A stretch of 64,000 nucleotides of DNA. Origin: Gigaspora margarita (lineage: Eukaryota; Glomeromycota; Glomeromycetes; Diversisporales; Gigasporaceae). Below the pieces are notes generated by a model, which saw only the letters and a list, made by a program, of their open reading frames with translations, ran no database searches and was not told the origin of the DNA. A program made the translations under genes and the position numbers. This document shows positions 11,846 to 24,039 of the stretch, in pieces; positions within the stretch are counted from its first letter, which is position 1; each line of letters begins with the position of its first letter. Location of the stretch: NCBI GenBank assembly GCA_009809945.1, contig WTPW01001002.1:148447-212446 (forward strand). The letters are read 5' to 3'.

Positions 11846-12086
11846 ATAGTAATGGCACCGAAATTGATTTTTGAAAAAGGCCTATTTCATCTTCATTAGA
11901 GAAAATTAAAATTTTTTATAAGGAAGAGCAAATAAAATTTTATATATATTTCTTATAATTTTGTCCATTCAAAAAAAGTATCAAATAATTTCGTCTTTTA
12001 AGTAAATAGGTCAAAAACAATTTCATCCTCAAATCTTAATTTTGGGATTTCAAACCCGAAATGCTTTCATCTTATGTATATATTGG
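11846..12086 (-). repeat. Interspersed repeat ('GACGAAATTAT' family), copy 2, inverted
   Basis: Reverse complement of the element seen whole at 51411-51649: here it starts with TAATGGCACCGAAATTGATT and ends with AACCCGAAATGCTTTCATCT. Both internal landmarks (TAATTTCGTCTTTTAAGT, TAGGTCAAAAACAATTTC) are present. Confidence 0.65.
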
Positions 12087-12369
12087 TATTAAAAAATTAC
12101 TTGTAACAGAGCATCGTATGGCCTTTTAAATATTTTTTTTAAAAACATCTAAGTACTTGTTTCTTATCTAATATTCTACAAAGTGTAATATATTATTTTT
12201 AAAAAATAATTAAACTTGTTTATAACATAACAAACATTATTTCTATTAAGTAAATTGTTAGTTTTCTTTTAGGTGAATAAGTCTTGAAAATTAAGCAAAA
12301 AGTTTGATTAGTAATTAATAATTATTAAATATTTTTAACAATAAAATTGTGATGGACTTAATACAGTAA

Positions 12370-12742
12370 TTGGTGTAACAAACCCTGCGAGGCCGAACTT
12401 GTTAGTCTAGATCTACGATTTGTATAACCGAAGTCACGAGACATAGTGAAAATCAAGTTACGAACTCCTGGCGGCATTTTTCGGAGACCTGGCCGTGCTG
12501 GTTGGTGGGATTCGAAGTCCAAGGTTAAAACTTGGAAAAATAAAAAACTATTAGGACTCGTGTCCTACTTAGCCAACTCTTGGCCACAGGTGCATCATTA
12601 ATTTGGTAGTCTGAGTTCGAAGTTCTGGTAAAAATTTAGAATATATCCTATTATATAATAAATAATATGTATTTATTCGAAAAATTTAATAAAAGAACTA
12701 CGAGCAGGTCTTGGTTGTAAAAAAAAAAAAAAAAAAAAAAAA
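12370..12742 (+). mobile_element. SINE-like retroposon with poly-A tail, copy 1
   Basis: A GC-richer block (ACCGAAGTCACGAGACATAG at 12428) ends in GAGCAGGTCTTGGTTGT followed by 22 A (12720-12742). Related text occurs at 17860-17895 (+) and, on the opposite strand, at 36095-36150 (GTTACGAGACATATTGAGAG when read on the minus strand). The poly-A end and dispersed copies support a short retroposon. Its 3' end resembles that of the LINE at 27.1-35.1 kb (GACAAGACCTTGCTT before poly-A), a possible partner. Confidence 0.6.
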
Positions 12743-14127
12743 CAATAAAATTGTTTTTGTAAAATAAATAAATATATAAAAATATAGTTTTATGATGAAC
12801 TATAGCTAATTAAAATACTAAAACTTTATTATAATTAGTAATTGCCATTATATTCATAATAATAAATAAATAAATTTGATAAATAGTTAAAAATATTATT
12901 AAAAAAGCTTTATAATTTAACCTTATGTTTTCCAAATTTTGAAACATTTCACACCAATTAATATTTTGACTATTAATTCTCTTTAATAGATAAAATAAAT
13001 TGAAGAACATATATACAAGACTAATAATTCAATTAATATCTTTGCAATGCTGAAATAAGATTTAATAATTACTGCAACTGATGCCAGTATTGATATATAT
13101 TAAATTTGGATCTCTAGATTAATATCTCAAAATTTTACTAGAGTAATTCTTGTTGTGTAACTAAACCAAATGTTCTTTTTATGATTTTATTTGAACAAAT
13201 CCTAATCCTAACTAATTTAAAACTAGTAACTTGGTTTTATATTGTATTTTAAGGAGGGGTAAATAATTTACAAAATAACTAATGAATTTTTCTAATAATA
13301 TCTTCTAAAAAATTTAAACTTTTATATTAAAATTGGTTCAAATTTCAATATAAGTCATAACAATAATTGAGCTATATATATAGGGCAGTTAACAGAGTAA
13401 TCCAAAGTGGTATAGAGCATACTCTGTTAGATTAAACATCAAAACTACACCATATTGAGGTCACAACTCTAGATTATACTCTATAATTTGCTTTAAATTG
13501 TTATTTAGACTAAATTTTATAATATATTAAAACTATTTTCTAAATTGCAATATATATTTTAATATCTTGAACAAACTCTATTGAATGCTATAATATTAAT
13601 TGCTAAATTTTATTTTCAATATACAACAATTAGCAATAATATTTATATTTTTAATCCAGAGCAATATTAGTAGTAACTCTAGAGTATAAACTACTCTGTT
13701 TTCTTTTTACACTAATTTGAAGTAGTGCAATATCTAAACTATACTGGTATAAAGTAGTTTATACTCTTAGTTTATATATGTACCAAACAAAGTACAATAT
13801 TCTAGATACAGTTTATATATCTTCATACTTTATAATAAAGATTAAAATTTTTTTATTATGATAAAGAAGAAGATATTCATACTTTGAACCAATTCATCTA
13901 CTCGAAAAAAATATTTTATTATTATAAAAAAGCACAGATTTATGAATATAAAGGAACATTTAATGTTTATAATATTGAAATATATGCATTTATAAACAAG
14001 ATACTTTTAGTTTGAAAAGAGGATATATTTTTTCACTATGAAAACATAGTATTGATAATACATAGAGCCAACCAACATTCATACTTTATTAATAGTTTAA
14101 TGACAGGAAAAAAAAAGATATAGTTAT
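12743..14127. other. Intergenic, AT-rich, no gene seen
   Basis: No supportable gene. Around 13380-13780 several CTCTGTTAG / ACTCTAGAGTATAAAC-type strings recur on both strands, suggesting an old inverted-repeat element, but ends could not be fixed. Confidence 0.4.
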
Positions 14128-14413
14128 TAGGGTTCTGCAATTTGATTTGAACTTCAAATATTTGAATCAAATATTTGATCAAATTCAAATTCAAATTTGA
14201 CTATATTTGATTTGATCAAATTCAAATCTGATCAAATTTGATTTGATTTGACAAATATTTGATTTGATTTGAAAATTACTATTAAAAATTCAAATTCAAA
14301 TCAAATTCAAATCCAAATATTTGAATCAAATCAAATTCAAATCAGGGTCAATTTGATTTGATCAAATTCAAATTGACCCAATATTTGATTTGATTTGAAT
14401 TTGAGAAACCCTA
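14128..14413. mobile_element. hAT-like MITE made of CAAATC/GATTTG repeats
   Basis: 286 bp flanked by an 8-bp direct duplication ATAGTTAT (14120-14127 and 14414-14421), the target size of hAT transposons. Ends TAGGGTTCTGCAA and TTTGAGAAACCCTA are inverted. The interior is almost wholly built from overlapping AAATCAAATTCAAAT and its complement, so it can fold into many alternative hairpins. No coding capacity. Confidence 0.85.
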
Positions 14414-14421
14414 ATAGTTAT

Positions 14422-15247
14422 AATTATAAAGCACAAATTATAAGTGTAAAGGGATATTTAATGCTCATAGTATTGGATATATATATACACTTTCAAATAA
14501 AACTTCTTTATTATAAAAAAAATATTTTTTTTACTATAAAAATATAGTATCAATGATATATAGAGCCCAATTTAATAAAAAGTCTAATAAAGAAAATATA
14601 ACAGATTCTGTTTCAAAATTAGTAGGCCTTTATAAAAGTAAAAAAAAAATAAATAAAAAAAATGAAAATTTTTTTATTATAATATAAAAGATATATAGTA
14701 TATGCTCTGAATAAATTTTTTTGGTTCAAAAAAACTATAAAGACACAAAATTACTATGCACTCAAAAACTAGTAGCTTAAATAAAATTACAAAAATTTGT
14801 TAACAAATTATATATTCATGTAATAAAAAGTTTAGTTCTTGCTTTCTCTTTATTATAAAAAGTATAAGTAAGCAAAAACATGAAAATTATTGGTTTTTAA
14901 ATGCAATTTATTGTTATGCAATTGGATGTTTATATTTATTTTGATTGGATAATAATATATCAAAATCAGATTTTAAGCTCAGATATAACATCATATAACA
15001 GAAAAATTCAAACCAAAAAATTTGCATAAGCTATATCTAGTATAGATTTTATATACTAAAATATGAAAAAGACCCAAATATAGTTTATGGTCTATAATAA
15101 TTAGTACCCAGATTATTATAATTAGTAATATACTAATTTAAATAACTTGGAGGTTATTTATAAATCTAGAGCATAGCAAAAAACTTTTTAGTATTTATGC
15201 AAAATAATAACAAAATATATATTTATATATTTTGAACAAAATTAGTA
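14422..15247. other. Intergenic, AT-rich, no gene seen
   Basis: The flanks of the preceding MITE (about 13990-14080 and 14455-14580) resemble each other in direct orientation (phrases such as TATTGGATATATATATACAC and CATAGAGCC), suggesting an older direct duplication. No gene. Confidence 0.4.
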
Positions 15248-15402
15248 AGAGCCATGTCATTAATCACCTGATTATTTTTTATCAGAGGCCTACCCCCCTC
15301 CCTCTTCTTTAATATATATATAGTCAGGTTCTTATATATAATTTCAACTTTTTTTACCCCCTCCCCCCCCTAAAAAATCACCTGATTTTTGTCACTCCCC
15401 TA
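15248..15402. repeat. ~150-bp interspersed repeat, copy 2
   Basis: Same unit as 7702-7851: GTCATTAATCACCTGATTAT, C-rich middle (TACCCCCTCCCCCCCCT), then AAATCACCTGATTTTTGTCA. Confidence 0.65.
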
Positions 15403-15587
15403 ACTTTTTTGATATGTTGCTTCCTAAACTTCTAAAAGCGATCCATAACAAAAATCAACTAAATTTTTATAAACAATATCAAAAATGTAATCCGTACACA
15501 TATTCAAATTTGTTAATTTAGTGTAATATAATGAGATGATTATCTAACAATGCTATGCATTTTTCTAGTAATAGAATAAATTTAATT

Positions 15588-15818
15588 AGGCCATGCAAAC
15601 TAATAAAATTGATTTTCGTCACCCGGCCGGGTTATGTTTTTAGAAAAGTTAAAATTTTTTTCTATATAAAATTTTTTTTATTCTTGTATGAAAAAAAAAT
15701 TTATAAAAATTTTTTATATTAAAAAATTTTTTAAATATAACATTTTTTGCCGACCGGCCGGGTCCTATTTGTTTGTTCTATGTGATGAGAATTAACTAAT
15801 TTAATTTGTATGGCCTTA
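15588..15818. mobile_element. MITE with AGGCCAT ends
   Basis: Left end AGGCCATGCAAACTAATAAA and right end AATTTGTATGGCCT are inverted repeats; inner CACCCGGCCGGGT and ACCGGCCGGGT lie symmetrically, and the A/T-rich centre is self-complementary. TTA/TA flanks both sides. Confidence 0.7.
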
Positions 15819-16123
15819 TCCAGAACAAAACAAGCATAGAACATGTTTTCTTAAAATAGATCAAATTGTTTCTATAACTAGGAACTAAAAACTGGTATGC
15901 ATTCAAAGCATTAATTAATATAGTACTAAATAGCAAAAACCATTCAAATTCTTTTAAACGCACCAAATTTGAGAATTTTATAATAATTCTAATTGGCTAA
16001 TTTTTGTATAACAAAATTTTAATTGGTTAAAATATATAAAAACTTTTTTTTTATATAATAAATACCAAATTTTGGTTTTTATATATAAATTTATAAACTT
16101 CAAGCTTTAATAACTTTTTAACA

Positions 16124-17060
16124 AAAGGGTTATCAACATAGCAAAGTTGGGTTGTTGTCACTTCCAAAATGATGGGTGCAGAGTTCGAATTTCACTAAAA
16201 ATGTTTTCAAAAACTTTATCTGTGTTATAAAACTGATTTGCACTCTAACTAATTAAATTATAGATTTGTAACCAAAACACCAAGTTATTGAAAACTAACT
16301 AATTTGTGTAATTTTATATGAGGAAAAAGAAGATGTACAAATTCTGGGAATTAGCAGATCAGATTCTGTTTAGCAAGATCCAAGTAGAGAAGTATCCAAC
16401 TTTTGATGGTGAATCTTGAATAGAGACTGACCAAAAGCAAACTAACAATAAAAAGGGTTGGAAAACCCTACCAATTAGACCACTAGAGTCATACTAGAGA
16501 AAAAAAACATGTGTTTCAAAAGTATATACCAAGGGAAGGGAGACCATATGGTACCCTAATGCCAGGCTAACCAACCCTTTTGGATCTAGGATTGGAAGTA
16601 GGAATGCGACTAGAGAAAGAAGCTGGAAGAGGAACTGACTAAGTACCAGATTTGGAAAACTTTACAAGGGCAAGAAGTAGATAATAGTAGAGTACAAATT
16701 TGTCCTAACCTCAAGTATAAGTTTCAGTAAATGCGTAAATTATCAAAGCGTAGATAATATCTGTATGGAACAGGAACTGCTCTCCAAGTGATCTATAAAG
16801 ATAAAATAGTTCTAAGGGGATTCTGTGAAGCATCTGAAACTAATCTCAACTAACTAATATATTAGGAGGGCTGTACTAGTGATACAAGTAGAATTGGCAG
16901 GAGGAGCAGGGACCAGAGGGTTTAAAATAGACAATGACCGGTATGCAGATTGCAGATATAGCAGCTAGTATAGAACCTTTAGATGGCTACTTAAATAGAT
17001 AATCAAAAGTTGCAGGTGTGACTAGTTGTACTCTCATCTATATAACAAATATTGAGGTGT
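16124..17060 (+). mobile_element. tRNA-derived SINE-like element(s), copy 2
   Basis: The head has RNA polymerase III promoter boxes: A box TAGCAAAGTTG at 16139-16149 (fits TRGYNNARNNG) and B box GTTCGAATT at 16183-16191. The downstream part (16867-17050), with ACCGGTATGCAGATTGCAGA and CTAGTTGTACTCTCATCTAT, matches blocks on the minus strand at 36205-36370 and 53440-53655. The 16320-16860 interval is GC-richer than its surroundings but carries no open frame. Whether this is one long element or two adjacent ones is unclear. Confidence 0.5.
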
Positions 17061-17634
17061 CAAAAAGGACCCCTTGATTTACATACTTGAATAAAAACCT
17101 TTTCTATAGTGGAAACTTTGATACAAAAAAAAAATAATAACTTTTTAATATTATAAAACAAATAAAATCTATTTTTACAGAATTATAGCTATAAGACAGA
17201 TTTGTTTAAAGTAATTTGTTTTCAAATTATAAGCATTTTTATATTTTATATATAATAAGTGAATAGTTTTTGCTATCCAGTATTGTAGATTAATTAATTA
17301 GTAAATTAATTAATTGGATAACTAATTAATTAGCTAAATAAAATTGATTAATTAAAATTTTTTATTAATTTGTATTACTAGTTTAAAATATGATATTAAA
17401 TATTAAATTAAATTATATAAAAATTAAAAATATAAATTTAAAATATAAGATTTAAGAATTCTATACTCTGCACGATTATGTACCTTTAATCAGCCAATCA
17501 AAATCAAGCATATACAATACATACTTTATTGTTCACAATTGGCCAATTACAATCAATTTTATAATTTTTTTAAAAAAACTTTATTAATTATTAAAAAAAT
17601 AAAAAATAAAAATAAAATAAAATTGCAATAAACC
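17061..17634. other. Intergenic, low-complexity AT
   Basis: Contains a run of TTAATTAA-type repeats (17285-17360). The 17150-17285 stretch reappears inverted at about 43735-43860 (ATAGTTTTTGCTATCCAGTA against its complement), an old dispersed repeat. Confidence 0.4.
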
Positions 17635-17940
17635 CACAAGTTAATAGTATAGTAGTTATGCTCCTAGGTTGCAAATCAAAAATTGCTAGTTCAAATTCTC
17701 CTAGAAGCTAAATAAAAAAAGCTAGCTAGTTAGAGAATTAAAATACTATAAGAAAATTAGAAATCTAGAGTATCAATCAACAAACTTAATTAGGTAGCTG
17801 CCATTATCAAATCTGTAGCAGTAAGATGAAACAGGCTAGAACCTGATTTGAATTAACTGAAATCACAAGACATAATGTAAAATCTAAGTTTGGAATTATA
17901 TATACTATATGAACTTATGGCACAAGTTAGCTATGGGTAA
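17635..17940 (+). mobile_element. tRNA-derived SINE-like element, copy 3
   Basis: Head with A box TAGTATAGTAG at 17645-17655 and B box GTTCAAATT at 17689-17697. The body at 17860-17895 (GAAATCACAAGACATAATGT) matches the element at 12370-12742. No coding capacity; no clear poly-A. Confidence 0.5.
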
Positions 17941-18221
17941 AATTCTCTGGCTGTACTTCTACTTATTCTGATAGCTAGTGCAAAGCACTATCCTTAAGGC
18001 CAATAAGGTATTTGGTAAAGCATTAGTTCTTAGTCTAGACCCTCTTAGAAGATGTTTCTCCAAATATATAGTATTATTAGCCAAGGCAAAAAAGCAAAGT
18101 TCAAGATAGGAACTTGTAGTAGAAAACCAATAAACTGTAAAAAAGTACATAGATCATGGCATAAGGTATTCAAAGAAAAAAAATAAAATAAAATAAAATT
18201 GCAAAAACAATTATATATTAG

Positions 18222-18441
18222 TTATATTGTATCCTATCATGAATAAGCACTTCTTTTTAAAATCTTAAACTTAAATATCTTAACAATTAATTTATCCAAT
18301 TTAATAAAATTTGGGTTATTTCAATTTTATAAATGTATTAAATTGAAATAAAACAAAATTTATTAACTTTGATGAGTTAATATTAAGATATTTAAGTTTA
18401 AAATTTTAAAAAGAGGGTACTTATTTATGATAGAATATAGT
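18222..18441. mobile_element. Palindromic MITE, family 'AATAAGCACCC', copy 2
   Basis: TTGTATCCTATCATGAATAA at the left and TTATGATAGAATATAGTA at the right, with arms matching the copy at 9014-9238 at most positions. Confidence 0.7.
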
Positions 18442-18499
18442 ATTTAAACTCAAAGAAAAAAAAAATTAAAAAAAAAATTAAAAATATAAATACAAAAAA

Positions 18500-19240
18500 T
18501 AATACAAATTACCAATTACAACTATTACTATGCCCAACTATTATGCTAAATTCAATACTAACTGTTATACTACACCTTATACGATTATACATAGCCCATA
18601 CTAACTATTGTACTACTAACTATCTTGTTATATCCTGAACTTTTATGCTTCTACTATTATGTTACATTTGTTATTGCACTATGTTCCATTTATTTTATAT
18701 AAAAAAAATAATAATAAAAAATAAATAAAATAAAAAAAATACTATTATGCTACTAACTATCTTGCTATCTATTATTATACATTCATTATCATACTATGTT
18801 CTGTTCTAAAAAAAAAACATTAGTACTATATATATATATATATATAAAATTATCATGCTGCTAACATTCCAACTATCATGCTTCTACTATTATGCTATGT
18901 TTGTTGTCACACTATGTTCTGTTTAAAGAAAAAAGAAACATTAGTATTGTATATAAAAAAAATAAAATAAAATTAAAATTAAAAAATACTACCATGCTAC
19001 TAACTATCTTGCTATCTATTATCATACAATCATTATTGTACTATGTTTTGTTCGAAAAAAAAATAAGAAATGTTAATACTGTATATATAAAAAAAATAAA
19101 AAATTATCAAATTACTAACATTCCAAACTATCATGCTTCTACTATCATGCTATATTCATTATCACATTACATTCTGTTCTAAAGAAAAAAGAAACATTAA
19201 TACTGTATATATAAAAAAATTGTCAACTCCAACAATACAA
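18500..19240. repeat. Tandem array of ~230-260-bp units
   Basis: The phrase TTATGCTTCTACTATTATG or a close variant recurs near 18645, 18876 and 19134, each followed by CATTAGTA(CT)TGTATATA and A-rich tracts, and by CTACTAACTATCTTGCTATC. About three units, each a pair of diverged halves. Small open frames inside (18892-19182, 19133-19375) are repeat artefacts. Confidence 0.6.
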
Positions 19241-20442
19241 AAAAGAACCAATCACTGGCAAAAGAACATACTGGTGTCAATGATACAAGAAAAATGCCAC
19301 CACCAGGAAAAAAAAACACAGACACCAACAATGCAGAAAAAGACACCACGCACTGATAAAAGAAGATCCAAATAGGCAACTCAATGACACAAGAAAAAGG
19401 GATGACACCAAACACAAAAAAAAGCACCAACTACGACAAAAAAGAACAAATAAGCGTTAGTACAAAAAATATTGTATAAAAAAAAACAAAAAAAAAAAAA
19501 CAGATCACATATCTTTATTTCAATACTGTGTAACTAATTTAGGGTCACAGCCATGCGGGTGCACAGAAAACATTTTCCCATATTTTAAATTATTTTAATG
19601 TTGCTATTGCACAACTGAGCAAATATAGGTACGTGGCATTACAGACGGAAAATGCCACAACTACGTTTTTGATAATTTTGATATAAAATATCAAAAGAGT
19701 AGTTTCAGTTATCACTGACGTAGAAGTATGAGTCCTACGCTTCGCTCCGGACAATAAAATTTTAATAAAAAACATAACATGAACTCTATCTCATATATTT
19801 TGCTTTCTACTAATTTCTGATTACAATTTCGATATTGATATGAGAGATTATATGCAGTATTTTGGAATTCAACATGAATTTTCTTGACGAATATAAATTT
19901 TACACATAATGTTTAACATTTTACACTAGACAAATATAAAGATTACACATAATGCTTAACATTTTGCATGAAAAAATTTTGTCAAGCATAAAGTATATCC
20001 TTTGTACATAAAATAATATCATGTTTAAAAAAAAACAATCATGTTTGTACATAGATTTTTTTTTATTTATTTATTGTAACCTATTTACATCATAAATAAT
20101 GACAAAGTAAGCTTATGAGAGATACAAAGTTTGGAGAGATAAAACATTTGAAGGAATATAGTGTTCGTTGTGTTCATTGCTATGAAAGCAAAATATAAAG
20201 CTTATATATATATATATATACTCCAAATGCCTAGTTTCTATCCAAAAATTATGCACTAAAATGGTTTCAATCTTCATGCATCTTTGAATGTTCATGAGAA
20301 TATTTCATAACGTTTGGGCTAATCATTTATAGTGATTATGATTATGCACTAGTAAGATATCAATACTGACAAAAAAAAAAAAAAAAGTAACATATAGAAT
20401 AATAGAATAATCATTTATAACTTATTACTATTTAATCAAAAT
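19241..20442. other. Intergenic, downstream of the homeodomain gene
   Basis: 19230-19460 holds degenerate purine/ACC-rich repeats (ACACCAACAATGCAGAAAAA type). No gene is supported. The 3' untranslated region of the homeodomain gene (minus strand) should lie just below 20443. Confidence 0.4.
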
Positions 20443-21965
20443 TTAGCAATCTTCGTCGCTTTTAATTTTAACTCCTTCTTCTTGATGACATAAAGTTTCC
20501 AATAGATCAATTTCATCATTATCGTCGTCGGCTACTACTGCTATGTCGTTATCGAAGCCAACTGAATACGGTGATTGTGGTGCTGTTGTTGTAGATTCAT
20601 CATTTTCGATTAGATTATCTTCAACGGCGGAAGATGTAAAAATAGATGAAACAGATGTTGATGAAGGATGAACTTGAGATGAAGGTGTATTTGTTTGAAG
20701 AGAGCGATATTCATATGTTGGAGGATTATCGATAACAACCGGCTTGTCGAGGTCTACCAACCACATAGGTTCGCGCAAAGGTCTTGGAAAATTAAGGTTT
20801 TGCGCAGTTGGAAAACTTTCTAAAGTTATGGGAATAGAAAGAAGGCGATTGTTCGCTTGAATAAATGTATTATTAGAAATAGGAGTATTGTTAGGAGCAA
20901 CTGGTGTTTCTCTATTCATGCCAGGAGGTGTCACTAACGATAACGGCAAGTTTTGTTTATTCTGCCAATTGAAAAAACCGGTAGAATTATCGTTTGTATG
21001 ATAAAAAGTTCCATACATATGTTCGGGGAATGACTGCACCGTTGTTACTGGTGTGGTCTCAAAGTCTGGCATGAGAATCAATATAGTAAATATGAATAAA
21101 TCGAATGAAATAATTTATAAATTTTACCATTTATTAAATAACCATCACCTTCAGGACTATAATAAATCGATTGTTCATCATTTTCGACAGTATTCCAATA
21201 ATTATCATAAACCGTTTCATGAATTAATCCAATTATATTGTTCTGGTTATTAGAAATCAGTTGAGAGTAATATAAAGATTGACTATTTTCTTTTGTCGTA
21301 TCCAATTGATGTTCATTATCAGAAGTTAAAGCTATTGAAATGTTTGCAAGATTAGGCGTAATCTTGGTCATTTCTTGTGTTTTAAAGTCGATAGGCGAAG
21401 CGGTAATTGATGAAGTCGAAGAAATAGGTGAAGAATGAATAGATTCGGAATTGTTAATTCTTTTTTCTTGACAATATTCTGCAGCTAATGTTAATTTTTT
21501 TGGTCTGTTAAATTTTGCTGCATTTTTGGATTCTAAAGCATCTCTTTTAACTTTTGCTCTACGATTTTGAAACCAAACTTGAATAGCACGCGATGACATA
21601 TTGAGTTGTGCTGCTAATCGGGTACGCATTTCTGCGTCAGGTTTTTGAACTTTTTCAAATGTACTAATAAGAACATTTGTTTCTTCTTCTGTAAGACGAC
21701 GACGACGTTTAACTTGACGATATGGAACTGGATAATGGAAAAGCTGTCCAAGAGAGACAGGTGAAGGTTCCGAAGACGTGAAATCATTAATTAAGAGACC
21801 GTCCTTTATGTTAGGATCAACTACAAATTCTCGATGATGATGAGGTGAAAATAATGAATGATGCCGACTTTCGCCAAGACTTGAACCTCCATTATCGACA
21901 TTACTGATATTCATCATATCTGCGGAAGTTTGGTCATAATGTTGATCATAAAAAGTCGCAATCAT
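20443..21965 (-). CDS. Homeodomain transcription factor
   Basis: Two exons on the minus strand: 21965-21128 and 21065-20443, with a 62-base GT-AG intron; the joined frame gives 486 residues. The ATG at 21965 is the first real ATG of the frame. A homeodomain lies at about residues 86-143: basic arm KRRRRLTEEETNVLISTFEK, helix 2 around MRTRLAAQLNMSSRAIQ, and the recognition helix VWFQNRRAKVKRD with invariant W131, F132, N134 and R136. It has 60-residue spacing, so it is not a TALE class protein. The rest is low-complexity Ser/Thr/Asn/Pro sequence with an acidic C-terminal part (DDDNDEIDLLETL). Such architecture fits fungal Yox1/Phx1-like regulators acting in the nucleus. It stands alone, without the divergent second homeodomain gene expected of a MAT-like locus. 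Target genes are unknown. Confidence 0.9.
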
Positions 21966-24019
21966 TGAAATATTTTTAATATAAAAACCGTGCAAGATAG
22001 TCAAAAGTTTAAATATTAATATAAAGTGTTATAATACAATGATAATTTATTATTATGATTATTATTATTATTATTAAATAATTAATCCTATTCGACAAAC
22101 GAAAAAATGCAAAGAAAAAGAGCAAGTGTGAATAAACAATGTAAAATTTAAACCGTGAATTAGCCAACTTTTTATATATGAAAAATGATAAACAAGATAT
22201 TATATCACCTTTCATTAATAACTTTTTATCTTTCTCTTTCTGATCCTGTCTTAATGATTTATATTTTTTTAGTGGTTTGTAAAAGAGAAAGTATAAAAAA
22301 ATCATCTCACTACCGTTTATCAATTTGACGCAAACTTCAATACTTCTGAATTTGTCAGAGAAAAATCAGTTATTTATCAGTTGAAATAAGTCAGGTGTGA
22401 AATTTATATATATATATTGTTAATAAGGTGATCGTATCTAATTAACTGCGGTACAAATATTCTTTTTTGCATAAATATATTTTATCGATTCATTATTTTA
22501 TTGTTTGTGCGTAAGAAACTGGTCAACTGCCGTATATTTATAACAATCATTCTCTCATGATAGATTTTTAATGCGCATTCACTAAGATTCGCGTTTTTTT
22601 ATGCCATAGTTGGTCATCAGATTTGTGACATAGTTAATGTGTCATAATATAATAACGAGTCCTTTAGGGCTCTCTTTGACTCTTCAATTGATCTCGATCG
22701 AGTCATCCGATTTGAAAGCGGCTTTTATAAACTACGAGTATTGATAGGCGTGTAATATCTACATCACTAATTTTGAATAATGATGTGATAATGATGCTGG
22801 ATATTCAAGAGAATATCTTTCGAGTGTGAATATTATAATAAAAACAATGTCACGCTCTAACAGTGATAACCTTCTCTTAAATCTTAAAGTTTATGGTTTG
22901 AAAATATAATAAACTTTCGTTGTTATAGTGTAACACTTATCCGGTTATAAATTTGATTTATATATATTTGACAATTAATGAAAATTGGCCGATCGTAGCT
23001 CTCTCTGAAATTCAGTAGTTACACGAAACATTCGTTTATTATTATACAGTATAAAGTTAGTATAAAATCGTTTTTTTTGACAATTTTATTGATTGTCTCA
23101 AATCAGGCCAGCATGCATAGACACTCGTTTTTCGGTATTTTTTTCTCATAACCAAGTCTATTGTATCATAATACTGACTGAAATTAAAAAAAATTTTGAT
23201 AAGCCCGACGAAACAAAATATGAAAATATGAAAATATGAATAACAGAAGTCTAAATTCAGGTATATTAATAATGTTTGAGATAATTTATCTATATAAGTC
23301 CACTTAATTCAAACGTAAAGTGGCCCTAACACTAAATTATGAGTCAAATTCATGTGATTTGCTAATTAACAGTATTATCGTTATATGGATTTTTTAGTCT
23401 TTGCGCACCAAATGCTGTTTTTTTTCATTTGAAATAAAAATGAACTTCCATTATACTTCATATAGAAAGTTTTATAACTAACATGCTTGCTTCTTTATAT
23501 CTTCAATATACATAAAATTATTTCAAATTCTCTTTAAACTATTTTACAGCAATAGGCAGCAATATAGAACCTCCAAAGTGCTCCGCTCAAACCCAGAAAG
23601 TGATTAGGACAAAGTTTCATTGATGATATGATTGGCATTATATTTTTCTGATTATAAAAAAGTCTTAATTTTTATAAATAAATTTCTAAAGTTGCAATAA
23701 AGTTATTATTCTTTATACGTATAAACTAATATTTAAAAAAGTTTATCAAAAATTATTAAATGATTTTCTGATCAAAAATTTTTTTTATTTTTAGTTTTAT
23801 AAGTAGGATTTTGTTAAATTTAACAGGTTGTGATATTGCAGGTTAATATTAAAAAAAAAAAAATTATTAGTTAAGGTTAGAGTTCGAACTAGTATTAAGG
23901 TTAGGGTTAGAGGGCATATAGCTATAAAAAAATCAATAATTATCAAGAGTAGCTGTATTTTGTATGTATATTAACTTATAGATTTCTATAGCTTTATATA
24001 ATACAATAATATATAACTA
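21966..24019. other. Intergenic upstream of the homeodomain gene
   Basis: About 2 kb without a supportable gene, with more complex composition than most of the window's repeats, so it may be promoter and unique sequence. Contains pyrimidine/purine tracts and TA runs. A short TTAGGG-like phrase (AAGGTTAGGGTTAGAGG) occurs near 23895-23913. Confidence 0.4.
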
Positions 24020-24039
24020 TTCAGTTAATAAAAATAGTA

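Noticed and set aside
16130-16200. tRNA gene
   Set aside because: A and B boxes are present, but acceptor stem pairing and anticodon arm are not convincing and the body continues as a repeat; called SINE head instead. No intact tRNA gene was found elsewhere.
20443-22004. MAT-like locus
   Set aside because: Only one homeodomain gene is present, with no divergent partner within many kilobases.
22009-22323. 104-codon minus-strand frame upstream of the homeodomain gene
   Set aside because: Lys/Ile/Tyr-rich translation of AT sequence, with poly-Ile ending from ATT repeats; more likely promoter or 5' UTR.
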